This document shows positions 17,859-26,221 of a stretch of DNA of 38,238 bases, one piece after another; the stretch's first letter is position 1; each line of letters starts with the position of its first letter. The notes under the pieces are model-generated. The model did not search any database and was not told where the DNA came from. It was given only the letters and a program-made list of their open reading frames with translations. Made by a program: the position numbers and the translations under genes. The stretch is taken from contig JABUEW010000032.1 of the NCBI GenBank assembly GCA_013314855.1, positions 1 to 38,238 of the forward strand, read 5' to 3'. The stretch is from Bacillota bacterium. GTDB taxonomy: Bacteria; Bacillota; Clostridia; Acetivibrionales; DUMC01.

Positions 17859-19139
17859 TTACTTTATATTAAACACAATCTTATCATCAACAATTGCACA
17901 CTTTGAACCAAGCTTTCCGCAAAGCTCCAGTTCTCTTTTTAATAGCTCCTTGGCATCCTGCCCTTTTGGCATTATAATATGGGTCTTTCCAACAATCCTT
18001 ATAGGTAGCAGCTCAAGGGAAACTAATTTTTCATCGTTAAAAGCCATATCTACAATAAAAGACTCCTGTTTTAAAGAATCATTTTGATCAAATATAAAAT
18101 TACCCATACTATACACAATAGGCTTACCATTATAGATTTCAACCCCCTGGAATTTATGGGGATGGTGTCCCAGGATTATGTCGGCGCCGGCATCAATAAG
18201 CTTGTATGCAAATTCTTTTTGCTCCTCTGTAACCTCAAAACTGTCTTCTACTCCCCAGTGGAGAGATATTATAATAAGGTCTGTTCTTTCACGTATTTTT
18301 TCAATATCTTCTTCTATTAATTCATATTTTCTTGGAACAACTCCGCTTTTTTCTTCCTCTGCAGCAAAACTAATCATTGGATTGCCTTTGTATATATACT
18401 CTGCCATGTCTGTATACCCCAAGACTGCAACCTTAACGCCTTTTACATTTAATAAGGCGGGTTTTCTCGCTTCTTCAATATTTCTCCCCGCCCCGCAATA
18501 TGCAATCTCATATTTTTCAAGGGTATCCATTGTATCAAAGAGACCTTTTTCATAGTAGTCCATAATGTGGTTGTTTGCAAGATTAAGAACATTAAATCCT
18601 GCATATTTTAGACCTTCTGCTGCCTTTACTCGACTTTTTAACACATACTTCCCATTTGGGTCAAGGCTATGGCTGCTTTCAGTCATTGATGCTTCCAGGT
18701 TTCCAAAGACAATATCTCCCGCCCGTAAGACATCTGCAACATACTGGAATGGATATGTATAATCTTTTCCCTGATTATCTAAATGGTACTCTACTCCTCT
18801 TCCCAACATTATATCCCCAACTGCTTTAATATAAAGAAGTTCATACTTGCTTTTTTTCTCTGTTTCGCTGGACTCTAATTCATCATTCGAACTTTTTAAC
18901 ATTAAATCAGCTTTTACAACCTTGTCCTCTGAGTTTTTCTCTCCAGCCGAATCCTTTTGACTTGAGCCAATGTTATTAGGGTCAGCAATACGCCGATTAA
19001 TGGATAGATCCTCTTCTGCTATACTCTCCCTCATATTACTATTATATCTCAGCCTATCGTAAACCCTTATGCCAAGCAATATTACGAAAGACATAAATAA
19101 TATTACTATTAAAATAATATTCTGCTTGTTCCTCCACAT
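17859..19139 (-). CDS. CapA/PgsA-family metallophosphatase-like membrane protein
   Basis: About 426 aa. An N-terminal signal anchor (residues 6-24) is followed by a low-complexity Ser/Glu/Lys linker to about residue 98. The CapA-type calcineurin-like domain carries GDIML (108-112), GNLE (146-149), NLANNHIMDYYEKG (186-199), SLHWG (292-296) and GHHPH (324-328), i.e. the metal-ligand motifs. Relatives take part in poly-gamma-glutamate capsule synthesis, but no pgsB/capB or pgsC partner is here, so another surface-polymer role is possible. ATG at 19139 is preferred (GGGGTGG upstream) over a GTG three codons earlier. A hexanucleotide repeat lies 39-70 nt upstream. Confidence 0.85.
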   Translation of the reverse strand: MWRNKQNIILIVILFMSFVILLGIRVYDRLRYNSNMRESIAEEDLSINRRIADPNNIGSSQKDSAGEKNSEDKVVKADLMLKSSNDELESSETEKKSKYELLYIKAVGDIMLGRGVEYHLDNQGKDYTYPFQYVADVLRAGDIVFGNLEASMTESSHSLDPNGKYVLKSRVKAAEGLKYAGFNVLNLANNHIMDYYEKGLFDTMDTLEKYEIAYCGAGRNIEEARKPALLNVKGVKVAVLGYTDMAEYIYKGNPMISFAAEEEKSGVVPRKYELIEEDIEKIRERTDLIIISLHWGVEDSFEVTEEQKEFAYKLIDAGADIILGHHPHKFQGVEIYNGKPIVYSMGNFIFDQNDSLKQESFIVDMAFNDEKLVSLELLPIRIVGKTHIIMPKGQDAKELLKRELELCGKLGSKCAIVDDKIVFNIK

Positions 19140-19177
19140 CTTATCCACCCCATTTTTGAGTTTATGTTTGTGAAATT

Positions 19178-19209
19178 ATCTCTATCTCTATCTCTATCTC
19201 TATCTCTAT
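19178..19209. repeat. Hexanucleotide simple-sequence repeat (ATCTCT)5.3
   Basis: Five perfect ATCTCT units plus two bases (AGAGAT on the coding strand) fill the space between the thpR stop and the CapA-like gene. Such tracts change length by slipped-strand mispairing; here that would change spacing in front of the CapA-like gene, not its reading frame. Confidence 0.9.
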
Positions 19210-19214
19210 ATTTT

Positions 19215-19772
19215 TTATTTTATAGCAAAATCATACTCACTTATGGGTGTATAAACCCTCTTGCAGTTTATTTGCTCGCTTTTAAACAAGTAAACACTTT
19301 TAACTGCAATTTCCGGCAATTCATTTAGGGTAAACATTCTTTTTATATTTTCAAACTCATCAATAAAAACAACATCCTGGCCAATAGTAATATGAGGGAT
19401 ATAATTTCTTTTTTCCGGTTTAAATCCTATACTCTTTAATTGGATGTCAATTTCTTCTTGCAGGTTAATTAATTCATCAACATCTCCTTCCAAACCCAGC
19501 CATAACACTCTAATACTTTTTTCCCCGGGAAAATATTCAAGACTGGAAAATTTTAATTTAAATTCCTTAAAGCCATTACATATTCCCGAAAGTTTTTTAT
19601 CTATATTTCTAACACTTTCCGGTTTAATTTCTCCAAGAAATTTTAGGGTCAAATGAAAATTATCTACATATTTCCACCGTCCTGAAACTGCCCATTTTCT
19701 TAGGCCTGATTGCAGGTCGGCAAGTTTTATTTTAAGCTCCTTGTTAAAATCTATAGCTACAAAAGACCTCAT
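19215..19772 (-). CDS. thpR: RNA 2',3'-cyclic phosphodiesterase ThpR (2H/LigT family)
   Basis: Cytoplasmic 2H-superfamily enzyme that hydrolyses 2',3'-cyclic phosphate RNA ends; 185 aa, full length. The two catalytic H-x-T-x motifs are HLTL (40-43) and HITI (127-130), each in the expected context (NFHLTLKFLGEI; NYIPHITIGQ). The N-terminus RSFVAIDF is typical. AGGAGG precedes the ATG at 19772. It follows the lipoprotein gene by 59 bp and precedes the CapA-like gene; no functional link to either is evident. Confidence 0.93.
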   Translation of the reverse strand: MRSFVAIDFNKELKIKLADLQSGLRKWAVSGRWKYVDNFHLTLKFLGEIKPESVRNIDKKLSGICNGFKEFKLKFSSLEYFPGEKSIRVLWLGLEGDVDELINLQEEIDIQLKSIGFKPEKRNYIPHITIGQDVVFIDEFENIKRMFTLNELPEIAVKSVYLFKSEQINCKRVYTPISEYDFAIK

Positions 19773-19831
19773 CTTACAGCCTCCTGAGATTATTTTAACA
19801 TAATATTGAGACGAATTAAAGTATAATTTTT

Positions 19832-20650
19832 TTAATACTTATTAATACAGATCCTTCCCATATCACTTTTAACTTTTATTTTAGTAGGGTACCCCTCTGC
19901 TTTAAATTCATTAACCTGAACGTATCCGGTGTTTTCAAAGCTTACCATTGAATTTAACGGCAGGACCAGGTCAACATTTCCCATTTTTGTTTCAAAATAA
20001 TAGCTGCCATTTATTTCATATTCTGCTTTTATATTTATATTACCCATGTTAATTTTAACTTCTGTCCTGCTTTTTAGCATTCCGCTCGATAATTTCAAGT
20101 TGCTCATTTCACCTTTTAAATTCAATTTCCCTTCAAATCTATTTATTTCGATGTTTACCATATTCAAATCAGCAAATATATCACATTTCAAATCATCATA
20201 AATTTTTATTTTACCTATATCCAATCTGCATTTTATTGATTCTACTTTTTTAGGTAAATACACTTTTAAATCTATACTTTGGTCTAGAACTCCCTTTTTT
20301 GGGCCTTCATATTTCCACTCAAACAATACATCTTTTTCTTCTTTGCAATCTGCAATTATTTTGAAATTTTTTAATTTATCATTTAGATTATCATTCTTAA
20401 TATCTTTTATTTTTTTTGTAATTTCAAATTTAACTGCCTTCTCGTCCCAATTGTATACTTCAATATTGCCTGTTTGGCCGATTATTTCAATATTAAGCGG
20501 ATATATAACATTAAATATTTTTTCATCATAAGAAATAGATTCGTATTTTGGGCCAACATATTTTTTTACCTCACTGCACCCTGCAGATATTACAATAAAC
20601 ACAAAGAAACCTAATACTACCAGGGGGAAAATACGAGTATAGTGTTTCAC
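19832..20650 (-). CDS. Putative lipoprotein with DUF4097-like beta-repeat domain
   Basis: About 272 aa. A type II signal peptide (residues 1-24, hydrophobic 9-22) ends in the lipobox S-A-G-C with Cys25, so it is probably anchored on the outer face of the membrane. The rest is rich in beta-strand repeats with recurrent G-N/R-hydrophobic turns (TGNIEVYN, MGNINIKA, MGNVDLVL, MGRICI), as in the DUF4097/adhesin-like beta-helix families. Function is unknown. The GTG at 20650 is chosen because GGAGGG lies 8 nt before it; the open frame upstream has no signal sense. It is divergent from the nfeD-floA operon. Confidence 0.7.
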   Translation of the reverse strand: MKHYTRIFPLVVLGFFVFIVISAGCSEVKKYVGPKYESISYDEKIFNVIYPLNIEIIGQTGNIEVYNWDEKAVKFEITKKIKDIKNDNLNDKLKNFKIIADCKEEKDVLFEWKYEGPKKGVLDQSIDLKVYLPKKVESIKCRLDIGKIKIYDDLKCDIFADLNMVNIEINRFEGKLNLKGEMSNLKLSSGMLKSRTEVKINMGNINIKAEYEINGSYYFETKMGNVDLVLPLNSMVSFENTGYVQVNEFKAEGYPTKIKVKSDMGRICINKY

Positions 20651-20768
20651 AAACAATCCCTCCAATAAGGTAAATTTCAAAAGAAAGGATAAGAGAATCT
20701 AACAGCATTTATAGTTTTATATGGAAAATAGTAACACAATTTAACATATATATCAAACATTTCCCAAT

Positions 20769-20805
20769 TGAGGAAAAAATGCGTCCTCAGGTTATTTTTT
20801 AAATT
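20769..20805 (+). terminator. Possible weak terminator or attenuator hairpin upstream of the NfeD gene
   Basis: TGAGGA (20769-20774) and TCCTCA (20784-20789) form a short stem followed on the plus strand by a T-rich run (TTATTTTTT, then TTTTTC). It stands in the 260-bp divergent region between the lipoprotein gene and the NfeD gene. The stem is short, so it could be fortuitous. Confidence 0.35.
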
Positions 20806-20940
20806 TTTCTTTTTAGTATTTTAATTACCTAACAAATCATATATAATTGAATATAAGCAAAATGTTTTAAAAAAATATTTTCTGCTTTGTTACAGTAATT
20901 ATTTTAGTAATATTTTTCTCCGGGAGGGAGGTGGAACCTG

Positions 20941-21477
20941 ATGTGGTGGTATGATTTGTTCGGTTTCTTTTTCAGAATCACCTGGCTTCCAGCACTATGT
21001 TTTATTCTAGGGTTTGTTCTTATTACTGTTGAGCTGTTCAATCCTGGTTTTGGTGCGCCGGGTATTTCCGGGATTATTCTTCTTATCCTGGGTATAATGT
21101 TTACCGCCCGCAGCTTGTTGGATGCAATAGTAATGATATTAATTATCCTTATTGTAATTGGAATACTTTTATTTGTTTTTCTGCGGTCGGCGTCAAAAGG
21201 ACGGCTAAATAATAAACTTATACTAACAGACAGAATGAACAAGGAAAGTGGGTTTGTAGGAAGAAGTGAGCCTTCATCATTTTTAGGTAAGGAAGGCATA
21301 ACAACTACAATGTTGCGTCCTTCGGGAAGTGTAAATATTAATGGTGTAAGATTGGATGTTGTCACTGATGGTGAGTTTATACCTAAAGGGACAAAAGTCA
21401 AAGTTGTTAAAGTAGAAGGTATGCGGATTGTTGTAAAGAAATTACAGCAAGATGAAGAATTACGACAAAATGAATAA
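20941..21477 (+). CDS. NfeD-family membrane protein
   Basis: 178 aa. About three transmembrane helices (roughly residues 10-29, 38-55 and 60-80) include the family segment ITVELFNPGFGAPGISGII. A cytoplasmic OB-fold domain follows (about 100-170: GKEGITTTMLRPSGSVNINGVRLDVVTDGEFIPKGTKVKVVKVEG). This is the short NfeD1b form, lacking the N-terminal ClpP-like protease domain. GGGAGGGAGGTGG lies upstream of the ATG. Seventy bp downstream lies floA, the classic pairing (Bacillus yqeZ-yqfA); NfeD partners are thought to assist flotillin in membrane microdomain organisation. Confidence 0.9.
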   Translation: MWWYDLFGFFFRITWLPALCFILGFVLITVELFNPGFGAPGISGIILLILGIMFTARSLLDAIVMILIILIVIGILLFVFLRSASKGRLNNKLILTDRMNKESGFVGRSEPSSFLGKEGITTTMLRPSGSVNINGVRLDVVTDGEFIPKGTKVKVVKVEGMRIVVKKLQQDEELRQNE

Positions 21478-21547
21478 ATATTGGTACTTTAGCAAAAATA
21501 GGATAAAAATTAAATCATAATTAAATAATTTGAAAGGAGAGTTTTAA

Positions 21548-22540
21548 ATGCCTGATGTATTTATTTTTATTTTATTTATTGTCATAATAATTTTCGTCAT
21601 TTCCACCTTTTTTAGCCTAATACCTGTAGGTCTTTGGATTTCAGCATATGCAGCCGGAGTAAGGGTACGTATATTAACCCTTATAGGGATGCGCCTTAGA
21701 AGAGTTATTCCTGCTAGAATTGTAAACCCTATGATAAAAGCAGTTAAGGCAGGCCTTGATGTCTCCATAAACAAGCTTGAAGCCCATTACCTGGCAGGAG
21801 GTAACGTAGATAAGGTCGTAAACGCACTTATCGCCGCACAAAGAGCAAACATACCCCTGGAATTTGAAAGGGCTGCTGCAATTGACCTTGCAGGCCGTGA
21901 TGTCCTTGAAGCTGTCCAGATGAGTGTCAATCCAAAGGTTATTGAAACACCCATAATTGCTGCAATAGCTAAAGATGGAATAGAATTAAAAGCAAAAGCT
22001 AGGGTAACAGTCCGGGCCAATATTGACCGACTTGTGGGCGGTGCCGGTGAACAGACAATTATTGCCCGTGTCGGCGAAGGCATTGTTACCACAGTAGGAT
22101 CTGCAAATTCTCATAAAGAAGTCCTTGAAAACCCTGATTTAATATCCAAAACTGTTTTGGAAAAAGGGCTGGATTCAGGTACTGCCTTTGAAATTCTCTC
22201 TATTGATATTGCAGACGTTGATGTAGGACGGAATATAGGCGCACAGCTACAGACAGACCAAGCCGAAGCAGACAAACGTATTGCCCAGGCTAAGGCAGAA
22301 GAAAGAAGAGCGATGGCAGTCGCAAAAGAACAGGAAATGAAAGCTGCAGTACAAGAAATGAGGGCAAAAGTTGTTGAAGCAGAAGCGCAGGTTCCCATAG
22401 CTATGGCAGCAGCTTTACGCGAAGGTAAACTCGGGGTAATGGACTATTACAATATGCAGAATATAATAGCAGATACGCAAATGAGAAGCTCAATTTCTTC
22501 AGCTGCTAAACCGGATTCCGCTCCAATAGACAAAAAATAA
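21548..22540 (+). CDS. floA: Flotillin-like protein FloA
   Basis: Membrane scaffold protein that organises functional membrane microdomains; 330 aa. An N-terminal hydrophobic segment (about 4-30) is followed by the FloA signature region ([13 protein letters not shown]-like, [14 protein letters not shown]), a PHB/SPFH-like domain, and an Ala/Glu-rich coiled coil at about 233-290 ([19 protein letters not shown]). GAAAGGAG precedes the ATG. It is the middle gene of an nfeD-floA-small gene operon. In Bacillus this operon responds to envelope stress through sigma-W; no such promoter is obvious here. Confidence 0.96.
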   Translation: MPDVFIFILFIVIIIFVISTFFSLIPVGLWISAYAAGVRVRILTLIGMRLRRVIPARIVNPMIKAVKAGLDVSINKLEAHYLAGGNVDKVVNALIAAQRANIPLEFERAAAIDLAGRDVLEAVQMSVNPKVIETPIIAAIAKDGIELKAKARVTVRANIDRLVGGAGEQTIIARVGEGIVTTVGSANSHKEVLENPDLISKTVLEKGLDSGTAFEILSIDIADVDVGRNIGAQLQTDQAEADKRIAQAKAEERRAMAVAKEQEMKAAVQEMRAKVVEAEAQVPIAMAAALREGKLGVMDYYNMQNIIADTQMRSSISSAAKPDSAPIDKK

Positions 22541-22554
22541 AGGGGATGATTTAT

Positions 22555-22851
22555 TTGGCTACTAAATACGTATATCAGCCAGAGCAGTTAAACCGCCGAT
22601 ACGGTACAACACAGCAAAATAGAACACAGTATAACAATATACAGTATAACAATATACAGTATAACGAACTACAGGATAGTAGGACACAAGAAAGTACAAC
22701 TTTCCCCTCCCGGGAGACATCAATGTCCCTGCTATCCCAGGAAACAGCCGCGCCATCCCCGATAAAATTAAAACCGGAAAATATCCTTCAGGGAATAATT
22801 TTTTCCGAAATTTTAGGGAAACCCAAGTGTTTAAGGATTAGGAGGAGATAG
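22555..22851 (+). CDS. Small conserved-type protein with YNNIQ repeats, downstream of floA
   Basis: About 98 aa from a TTG at 22555, which AAAGGGGATG precedes at proper spacing; the in-frame ATG three codons upstream touches that site and is unlikely. Three parts are visible: a start MATKYVYQPEQLNRRYG, a Gln/Asn/Tyr-rich stretch made by a 15-bp tandem repeat (QYNNIQYNNIQYNELQ), and a hydrophobic/basic end NILQGIIFSEILGKPKCLR. No signal peptide or membrane helix. The C-terminal motif looks like a short conserved peptide, perhaps an interaction motif with the membrane scaffold encoded next door. Function unknown. Confidence 0.65.
   Translation: MATKYVYQPEQLNRRYGTTQQNRTQYNNIQYNNIQYNELQDSRTQESTTFPSRETSMSLLSQETAAPSPIKLKPENILQGIIFSEILGKPKCLRIRRR
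22626..22670 (+). repeat. 15-bp tandem repeat inside the small gene after floA
   Basis: Two identical copies of ACAGTATAACAATAT (22626-22640 and 22641-22655) and a third diverged copy (22656-22670). The unit length is a multiple of three and encodes Q-Y-N-N-I pentapeptides, so copy number could vary without breaking the frame. Confidence 0.85.
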
Positions 22852-22875
22852 TTGGATATTTCTACCTCTTATAAT

Positions 22876-22903
22876 ACCCGTCATTTTATATATAATGGCG
22901 GGT
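22876..22903 (+). terminator. Rho-independent terminator of the nfeD-floA operon
   Basis: ACCCGTCATT (22876-22885) pairs with AATGGCGGGT (22894-22903), ten pairs with one G-T wobble and an 8-nt loop, followed by AATTTTATTTATT on the plus strand. It lies between the convergent floA and V-ATPase operons. In the opposite direction the stem has one mismatch and no U tract. Confidence 0.8.
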
Positions 22904-22933
22904 AATTTTATTTATTATTATGATTATTATGTA

Positions 22934-24751
22934 TTATGTATCAATTATTAACTCTCCAGCTTCGAGCCCTTTTACAATTTCAGCCTCCAGATTGGTTTCA
23001 ATGCCAACCTCCACAAACCTTTGTTTTTTTATGCCATTTTCCAACACATATACGTATTTATTGCCCATGTAGTTTTGAAGTACCCTTTTTGGAACTACTA
23101 CAACATTATCTCTTTGCTCAAGTACAAGATTTATACGTATATTTCCTGTTCTCTTCGTTGCAGTCTCCATTGTAAGCCCTTTAATGTTTATTAATATCGT
23201 TTCTTTACTATTAGCCGGAGCATCTTTTGGAAGGTAAGCAGGAGATACTACAACCTCTCCCTCTAATTCTTCTTTTTCAAAAGATATTCCAACTTTCATG
23301 CCCACATCAAAGTACCGGACGTTAAAGCCCGAATACTTTATTTGAACATCTTCAAGTTTTACTATCGTAAGCATTGGGTAATAGGCGCCTACCCATTCTC
23401 CAAGCTCTAATTCGCTAACATTAAAAACCATTCCTTCTACAGGAGATATAATTTTTGCGCTTTCCAACTCCCTTTGAACTTGCTTTAACTGATATTCCGC
23501 ATTCTTTACATCCAAATCCGAGCTGATTTTCGTCGCTTCCAATTTATCTTTAAGCCCCTCTATTGCTATTTCCTGTCTTATTATCAAGCCTTTTATTCCT
23601 TCAATATCTTCTTCAAGAGACTTTAAGGTTGAACCTCCTTCAGCCAAAACTGATTCTTTCAACTGTTCTTTCTCTGAAAGGTCCCTTTTTAATTTTTCAA
23701 GTTGTAATTGGGCCAGTTCTATTTCCCTTTCAACCTGGGATATTGCTTGTTCACCACTTAATTTTGCTTTTTCAAGAGCTATTTCATACTGTCCAAGCTT
23801 TATTTCCAGGCTATCCGTTTCAAACTCGGCTAACAAGTCCCCTTCTTTAACAATATCACCCATCCCCACATAAAACCCTTTTAAGCGTCCCCCATATTTT
23901 GAGGATATAACTGTTCCGGAAGAAACTTCAATTGTTGCAGTATCTTTTATTTCTTTTTTAATACTCCCCTTCTGTACTTCCATAGTAGAATACTGTATTT
24001 GCTTGGGCTCTTCCAGGGGAGGTAAAAGCACCTCTTCTTTTTTGGCAAACAGGGAACACCCTGTAATCATAAAAGAAAATATTACAAGGGGAAGGACAAA
24101 TTTTACAGCTTTTCTTGCCTGCTCAAGCATCATATCCTTAACTTTCATAAGTCTTGTCAGATTCCCTCTTTCGTTTTCATCAAGTTTCATTTTAATATAT
24201 TTTATCGTATCGGTTAATTGAGGGATTAAAACATATTCAAGGGCATTTACCCTTCTTCTGGTCTTTTCAATCTCTTCCGCCAACAACTGTGTTGACTTTT
24301 CCACCTGCGCCAGTTCAAGTAAATACGGCACTACTTGAGATAGCGCTGTAATGGCACTATCCAATTCCCCTGATGTAGTTGCGAAGCCATAAGGGTAAAT
24401 ATCTCCCTTATTTTCACTTCCGGTCTTAAAATCAAAACTCGGCACGTCAACGCTCATAATATTTGTAGAAGCAACATCCAGTGAAACGGTTTGTTTAGGA
24501 AACATTAAGGCTTCTTCAAGTATTTCTGACGACATAACCGACCTTGCTATTAGAAAGCTGAAATGGACATTCATTATCATTTCTTCTACCTTTTCCCTGA
24601 GTTCCTTATTTTTTCTCACCAATTCAAGAAACTTCTTCATTAATTCATCTCTTTTATCCTTAAGAAGCTTATGTCCCCTCCGAGCTACCGCTAGCCTTTT
24701 CTTTAACCGCGTAAGTTCCATCCGTGTAGGGTTCACATTCATTATTGCCAT
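22934..24751 (-). CDS. atpD: V-type ATPase subunit D fused in frame to a lipoprotein membrane-fusion (HlyD/RND-type) protein
   Basis: One uninterrupted 605-aa reading frame. Residues 1 to about 214 are a complete central-stalk subunit D ([16 protein letters not shown] start; GYDLL-equivalent [14 protein letters not shown]-terminal [13 protein letters not shown] and [17 protein letters not shown]), the rotor axle of the V1 part. Residues 215-232 are a hydrophobic segment ending in the lipobox M-I-T-G-Cys232. From about 258 to 605 comes a periplasmic-adaptor-type protein: a lipoyl half ([22 protein letters not shown]), a long coiled coil (about 310-420), the second lipoyl half ([19 protein letters not shown]), and beta-barrel and membrane-proximal domains. 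ATG at 24751 has AAAGGGGAG upstream. Internal ATGs at 24133 and 24130 could start the adaptor separately as a normal lipoprotein; AAGG lies just before them. No ABC transporter partner follows. Confidence 0.85.
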   Translation of the reverse strand: MAIMNVNPTRMELTRLKKRLAVARRGHKLLKDKRDELMKKFLELVRKNKELREKVEEMIMNVHFSFLIARSVMSSEILEEALMFPKQTVSLDVASTNIMSVDVPSFDFKTGSENKGDIYPYGFATTSGELDSAITALSQVVPYLLELAQVEKSTQLLAEEIEKTRRRVNALEYVLIPQLTDTIKYIKMKLDENERGNLTRLMKVKDMMLEQARKAVKFVLPLVIFSFMITGCSLFAKKEEVLLPPLEEPKQIQYSTMEVQKGSIKKEIKDTATIEVSSGTVISSKYGGRLKGFYVGMGDIVKEGDLLAEFETDSLEIKLGQYEIALEKAKLSGEQAISQVEREIELAQLQLEKLKRDLSEKEQLKESVLAEGGSTLKSLEEDIEGIKGLIIRQEIAIEGLKDKLEATKISSDLDVKNAEYQLKQVQRELESAKIISPVEGMVFNVSELELGEWVGAYYPMLTIVKLEDVQIKYSGFNVRYFDVGMKVGISFEKEELEGEVVVSPAYLPKDAPANSKETILINIKGLTMETATKRTGNIRINLVLEQRDNVVVVPKRVLQNYMGNKYVYVLENGIKKQRFVEVGIETNLEAEIVKGLEAGELIIDT

Positions 24752-24809
24752 AAAAGCACTCCCCTTTAACACCAGTTCATTTCGTAATACATATCAATGT
24801 TTAATTCCA

Positions 24810-24850
24810 ACCTCTCACTTCCCACTTCCTACCTCTCACTTCTCACCACT
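24810..24850. repeat. 21-bp imperfect tandem repeat across the 3' end of atpB
   Basis: ACCTCTCACTTC recurs at 24810 and 24831, and a partial copy (AACCTCT) begins near 24851, giving a period of about 21 bp. On the coding strand this is purine-rich GAAGTGAGAGGT. The atpB stop codon (24838-24836) falls inside a unit, so the last few residues of subunit B are repeat-encoded. Confidence 0.7.
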
Positions 24851-26221
24851 AACCTCTAAATAATACTCTTCAATATACTCGTCTCTGATACGTTTGAGCT
24901 CTCCTTTTGGTAAAATGGCAAGGAGCCTCCAACCTATATCCAGAGTTTTTTCTATAGGCCTGTCTTCGTCAAATCCCTGGGAAACATACTCCCTTTCAAA
25001 CTCATCTGCAAATTTGGCATAGAGTTTATCAACATCAGTTAACGCAGCTTCTCCAAGTATAATGGCAAGCTCCTTTGCTTCCTTCCCCCTGGCATAAGCT
25101 GCAAACAACTGGTTCATTGTATCTGCATGGTCCTCCCTGGTTTTCCCTTCTCCTATACCTTTATCTTTTAACCTTGATAGAGAGGGCAAAACATCAATAG
25201 GAGGCTCTATGCCCTTTCTATACAGCTCTCTGCTTAGTATTATCTGCCCTTCCGTTATATACCCCGTGAGGTCAGGTATCGGGTGAGTCTTATCATCTTC
25301 AGGCATAGAAAGAATCGGTATCAGAGTAATGCTACCCTTCTTATCCCTTTTTCTTCCTGCTCTCTCGTAAATAGTTGCCAAATCCGTATAAAGATATCCC
25401 GGGTATCCTCTCCTGCCGGGAACCTCTTTTCTGGCTGCAGATACTTCCCTTAAAGCTTCAGCATAGTTAGTCATGTCTGTTAATATAACCAATACATGCA
25501 TATCTTTTTCAAAGGCCAGATATTCAGCAGCCGTAAGGGCCATACGAGGAGTAGAAATTCTTTCTATTGCAGGGTCATTTGCAAGGTTTATAAACATTAC
25601 GGCTCGATCTATAGCACCTGTCCTTCTGAAATCGGATATAAAATAATCTGCTTCTTCAAAAGTTATGCCCATTGCTCCGAAGACAACGGCAAACCTGCTT
25701 TCAGTGCCCAGAACCTTTGCCTGCCTTGCAATTTGGGCAGCCAGTTGGGCATGAGGTAGGCCTGATCCGGAAAATATGGGCAACTTCTGACCTCTGACCA
25801 GGGTATTGAGGCCATCTATGGCAGATATCCCCGTCTGTATAAACTCAGAAGGATAATCCCTTGCAGCAGGGTTTATAGGTACACCATTTATATCAAGCCT
25901 CATATCGGGAATTATATTGGGTCCGCCATCTATAGGTTCACCCATTCCACTGAACACCCTGCCAAGCATATCAATTGACACGGGGAGCTCCAGCCCCCTT
26001 CCTAAAAACCTTACTTTACTTTCAGCAACATTTATTCCTGCCGAACTTTCAAACAACTGTACAAGAGCCCTGTCTTCATTTATTTCCAATACCCTGCATC
26101 TTCGGATTTCTCCATTTGACAGTTCAATTTCTCCCAATTCTCCGTATTTAACTCCTTCTACACTTCTTACAAGCATCAAAGGTCCTGCTACTTCAGATAT
26201 AGTCCTGTACTCTTTAAGCAT
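24836..26221 (-). CDS. atpB: V-type ATP synthase subunit B (non-catalytic)
   Basis: Regulatory nucleotide-site subunit of the A3B3 hexamer; 461 aa. It has the beta-barrel N-terminus, and the P-loop position is replaced by [12 protein letters not shown] (150-161), which marks B rather than [30 protein letters not shown]-like and [22 protein letters not shown] segments are typical. ATG at 26221 overlaps the atpA stop by 8 bp, with AAAGGAGGTG upstream. Its last codons lie in a purine-rich tandem repeat. Confidence 0.97.
   Translation of the reverse strand: MLKEYRTISEVAGPLMLVRSVEGVKYGELGEIELSNGEIRRCRVLEINEDRALVQLFESSAGINVAESKVRFLGRGLELPVSIDMLGRVFSGMGEPIDGGPNIIPDMRLDINGVPINPAARDYPSEFIQTGISAIDGLNTLVRGQKLPIFSGSGLPHAQLAAQIARQAKVLGTESRFAVVFGAMGITFEEADYFISDFRRTGAIDRAVMFINLANDPAIERISTPRMALTAAEYLAFEKDMHVLVILTDMTNYAEALREVSAARKEVPGRRGYPGYLYTDLATIYERAGRKRDKKGSITLIPILSMPEDDKTHPIPDLTGYITEGQIILSRELYRKGIEPPIDVLPSLSRLKDKGIGEGKTREDHADTMNQLFAAYARGKEAKELAIILGEAALTDVDKLYAKFADEFEREYVSQGFDEDRPIEKTLDIGWRLLAILPKGELKRIRDEYIEEYYLEVSGEK

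Noticed and set aside
19795-19831. AAGTAT/ATACTT inverted repeat after the lipoprotein gene considered as a terminator
   Set aside because: Only six A/T-rich pairs and no real U tract on the transcribed strand; thpR follows closely and is probably co-transcribed.
20904-21401. 165-codon minus-strand frame opposite the NfeD gene
   Set aside because: Shadow of the NfeD coding strand, which has a strong ribosome binding site and family motifs.
24810-24850. Short repeats at the atpB end considered as a CRISPR remnant
   Set aside because: Units are adjacent, purine-rich and partly coding, with no spacers and no cas genes.
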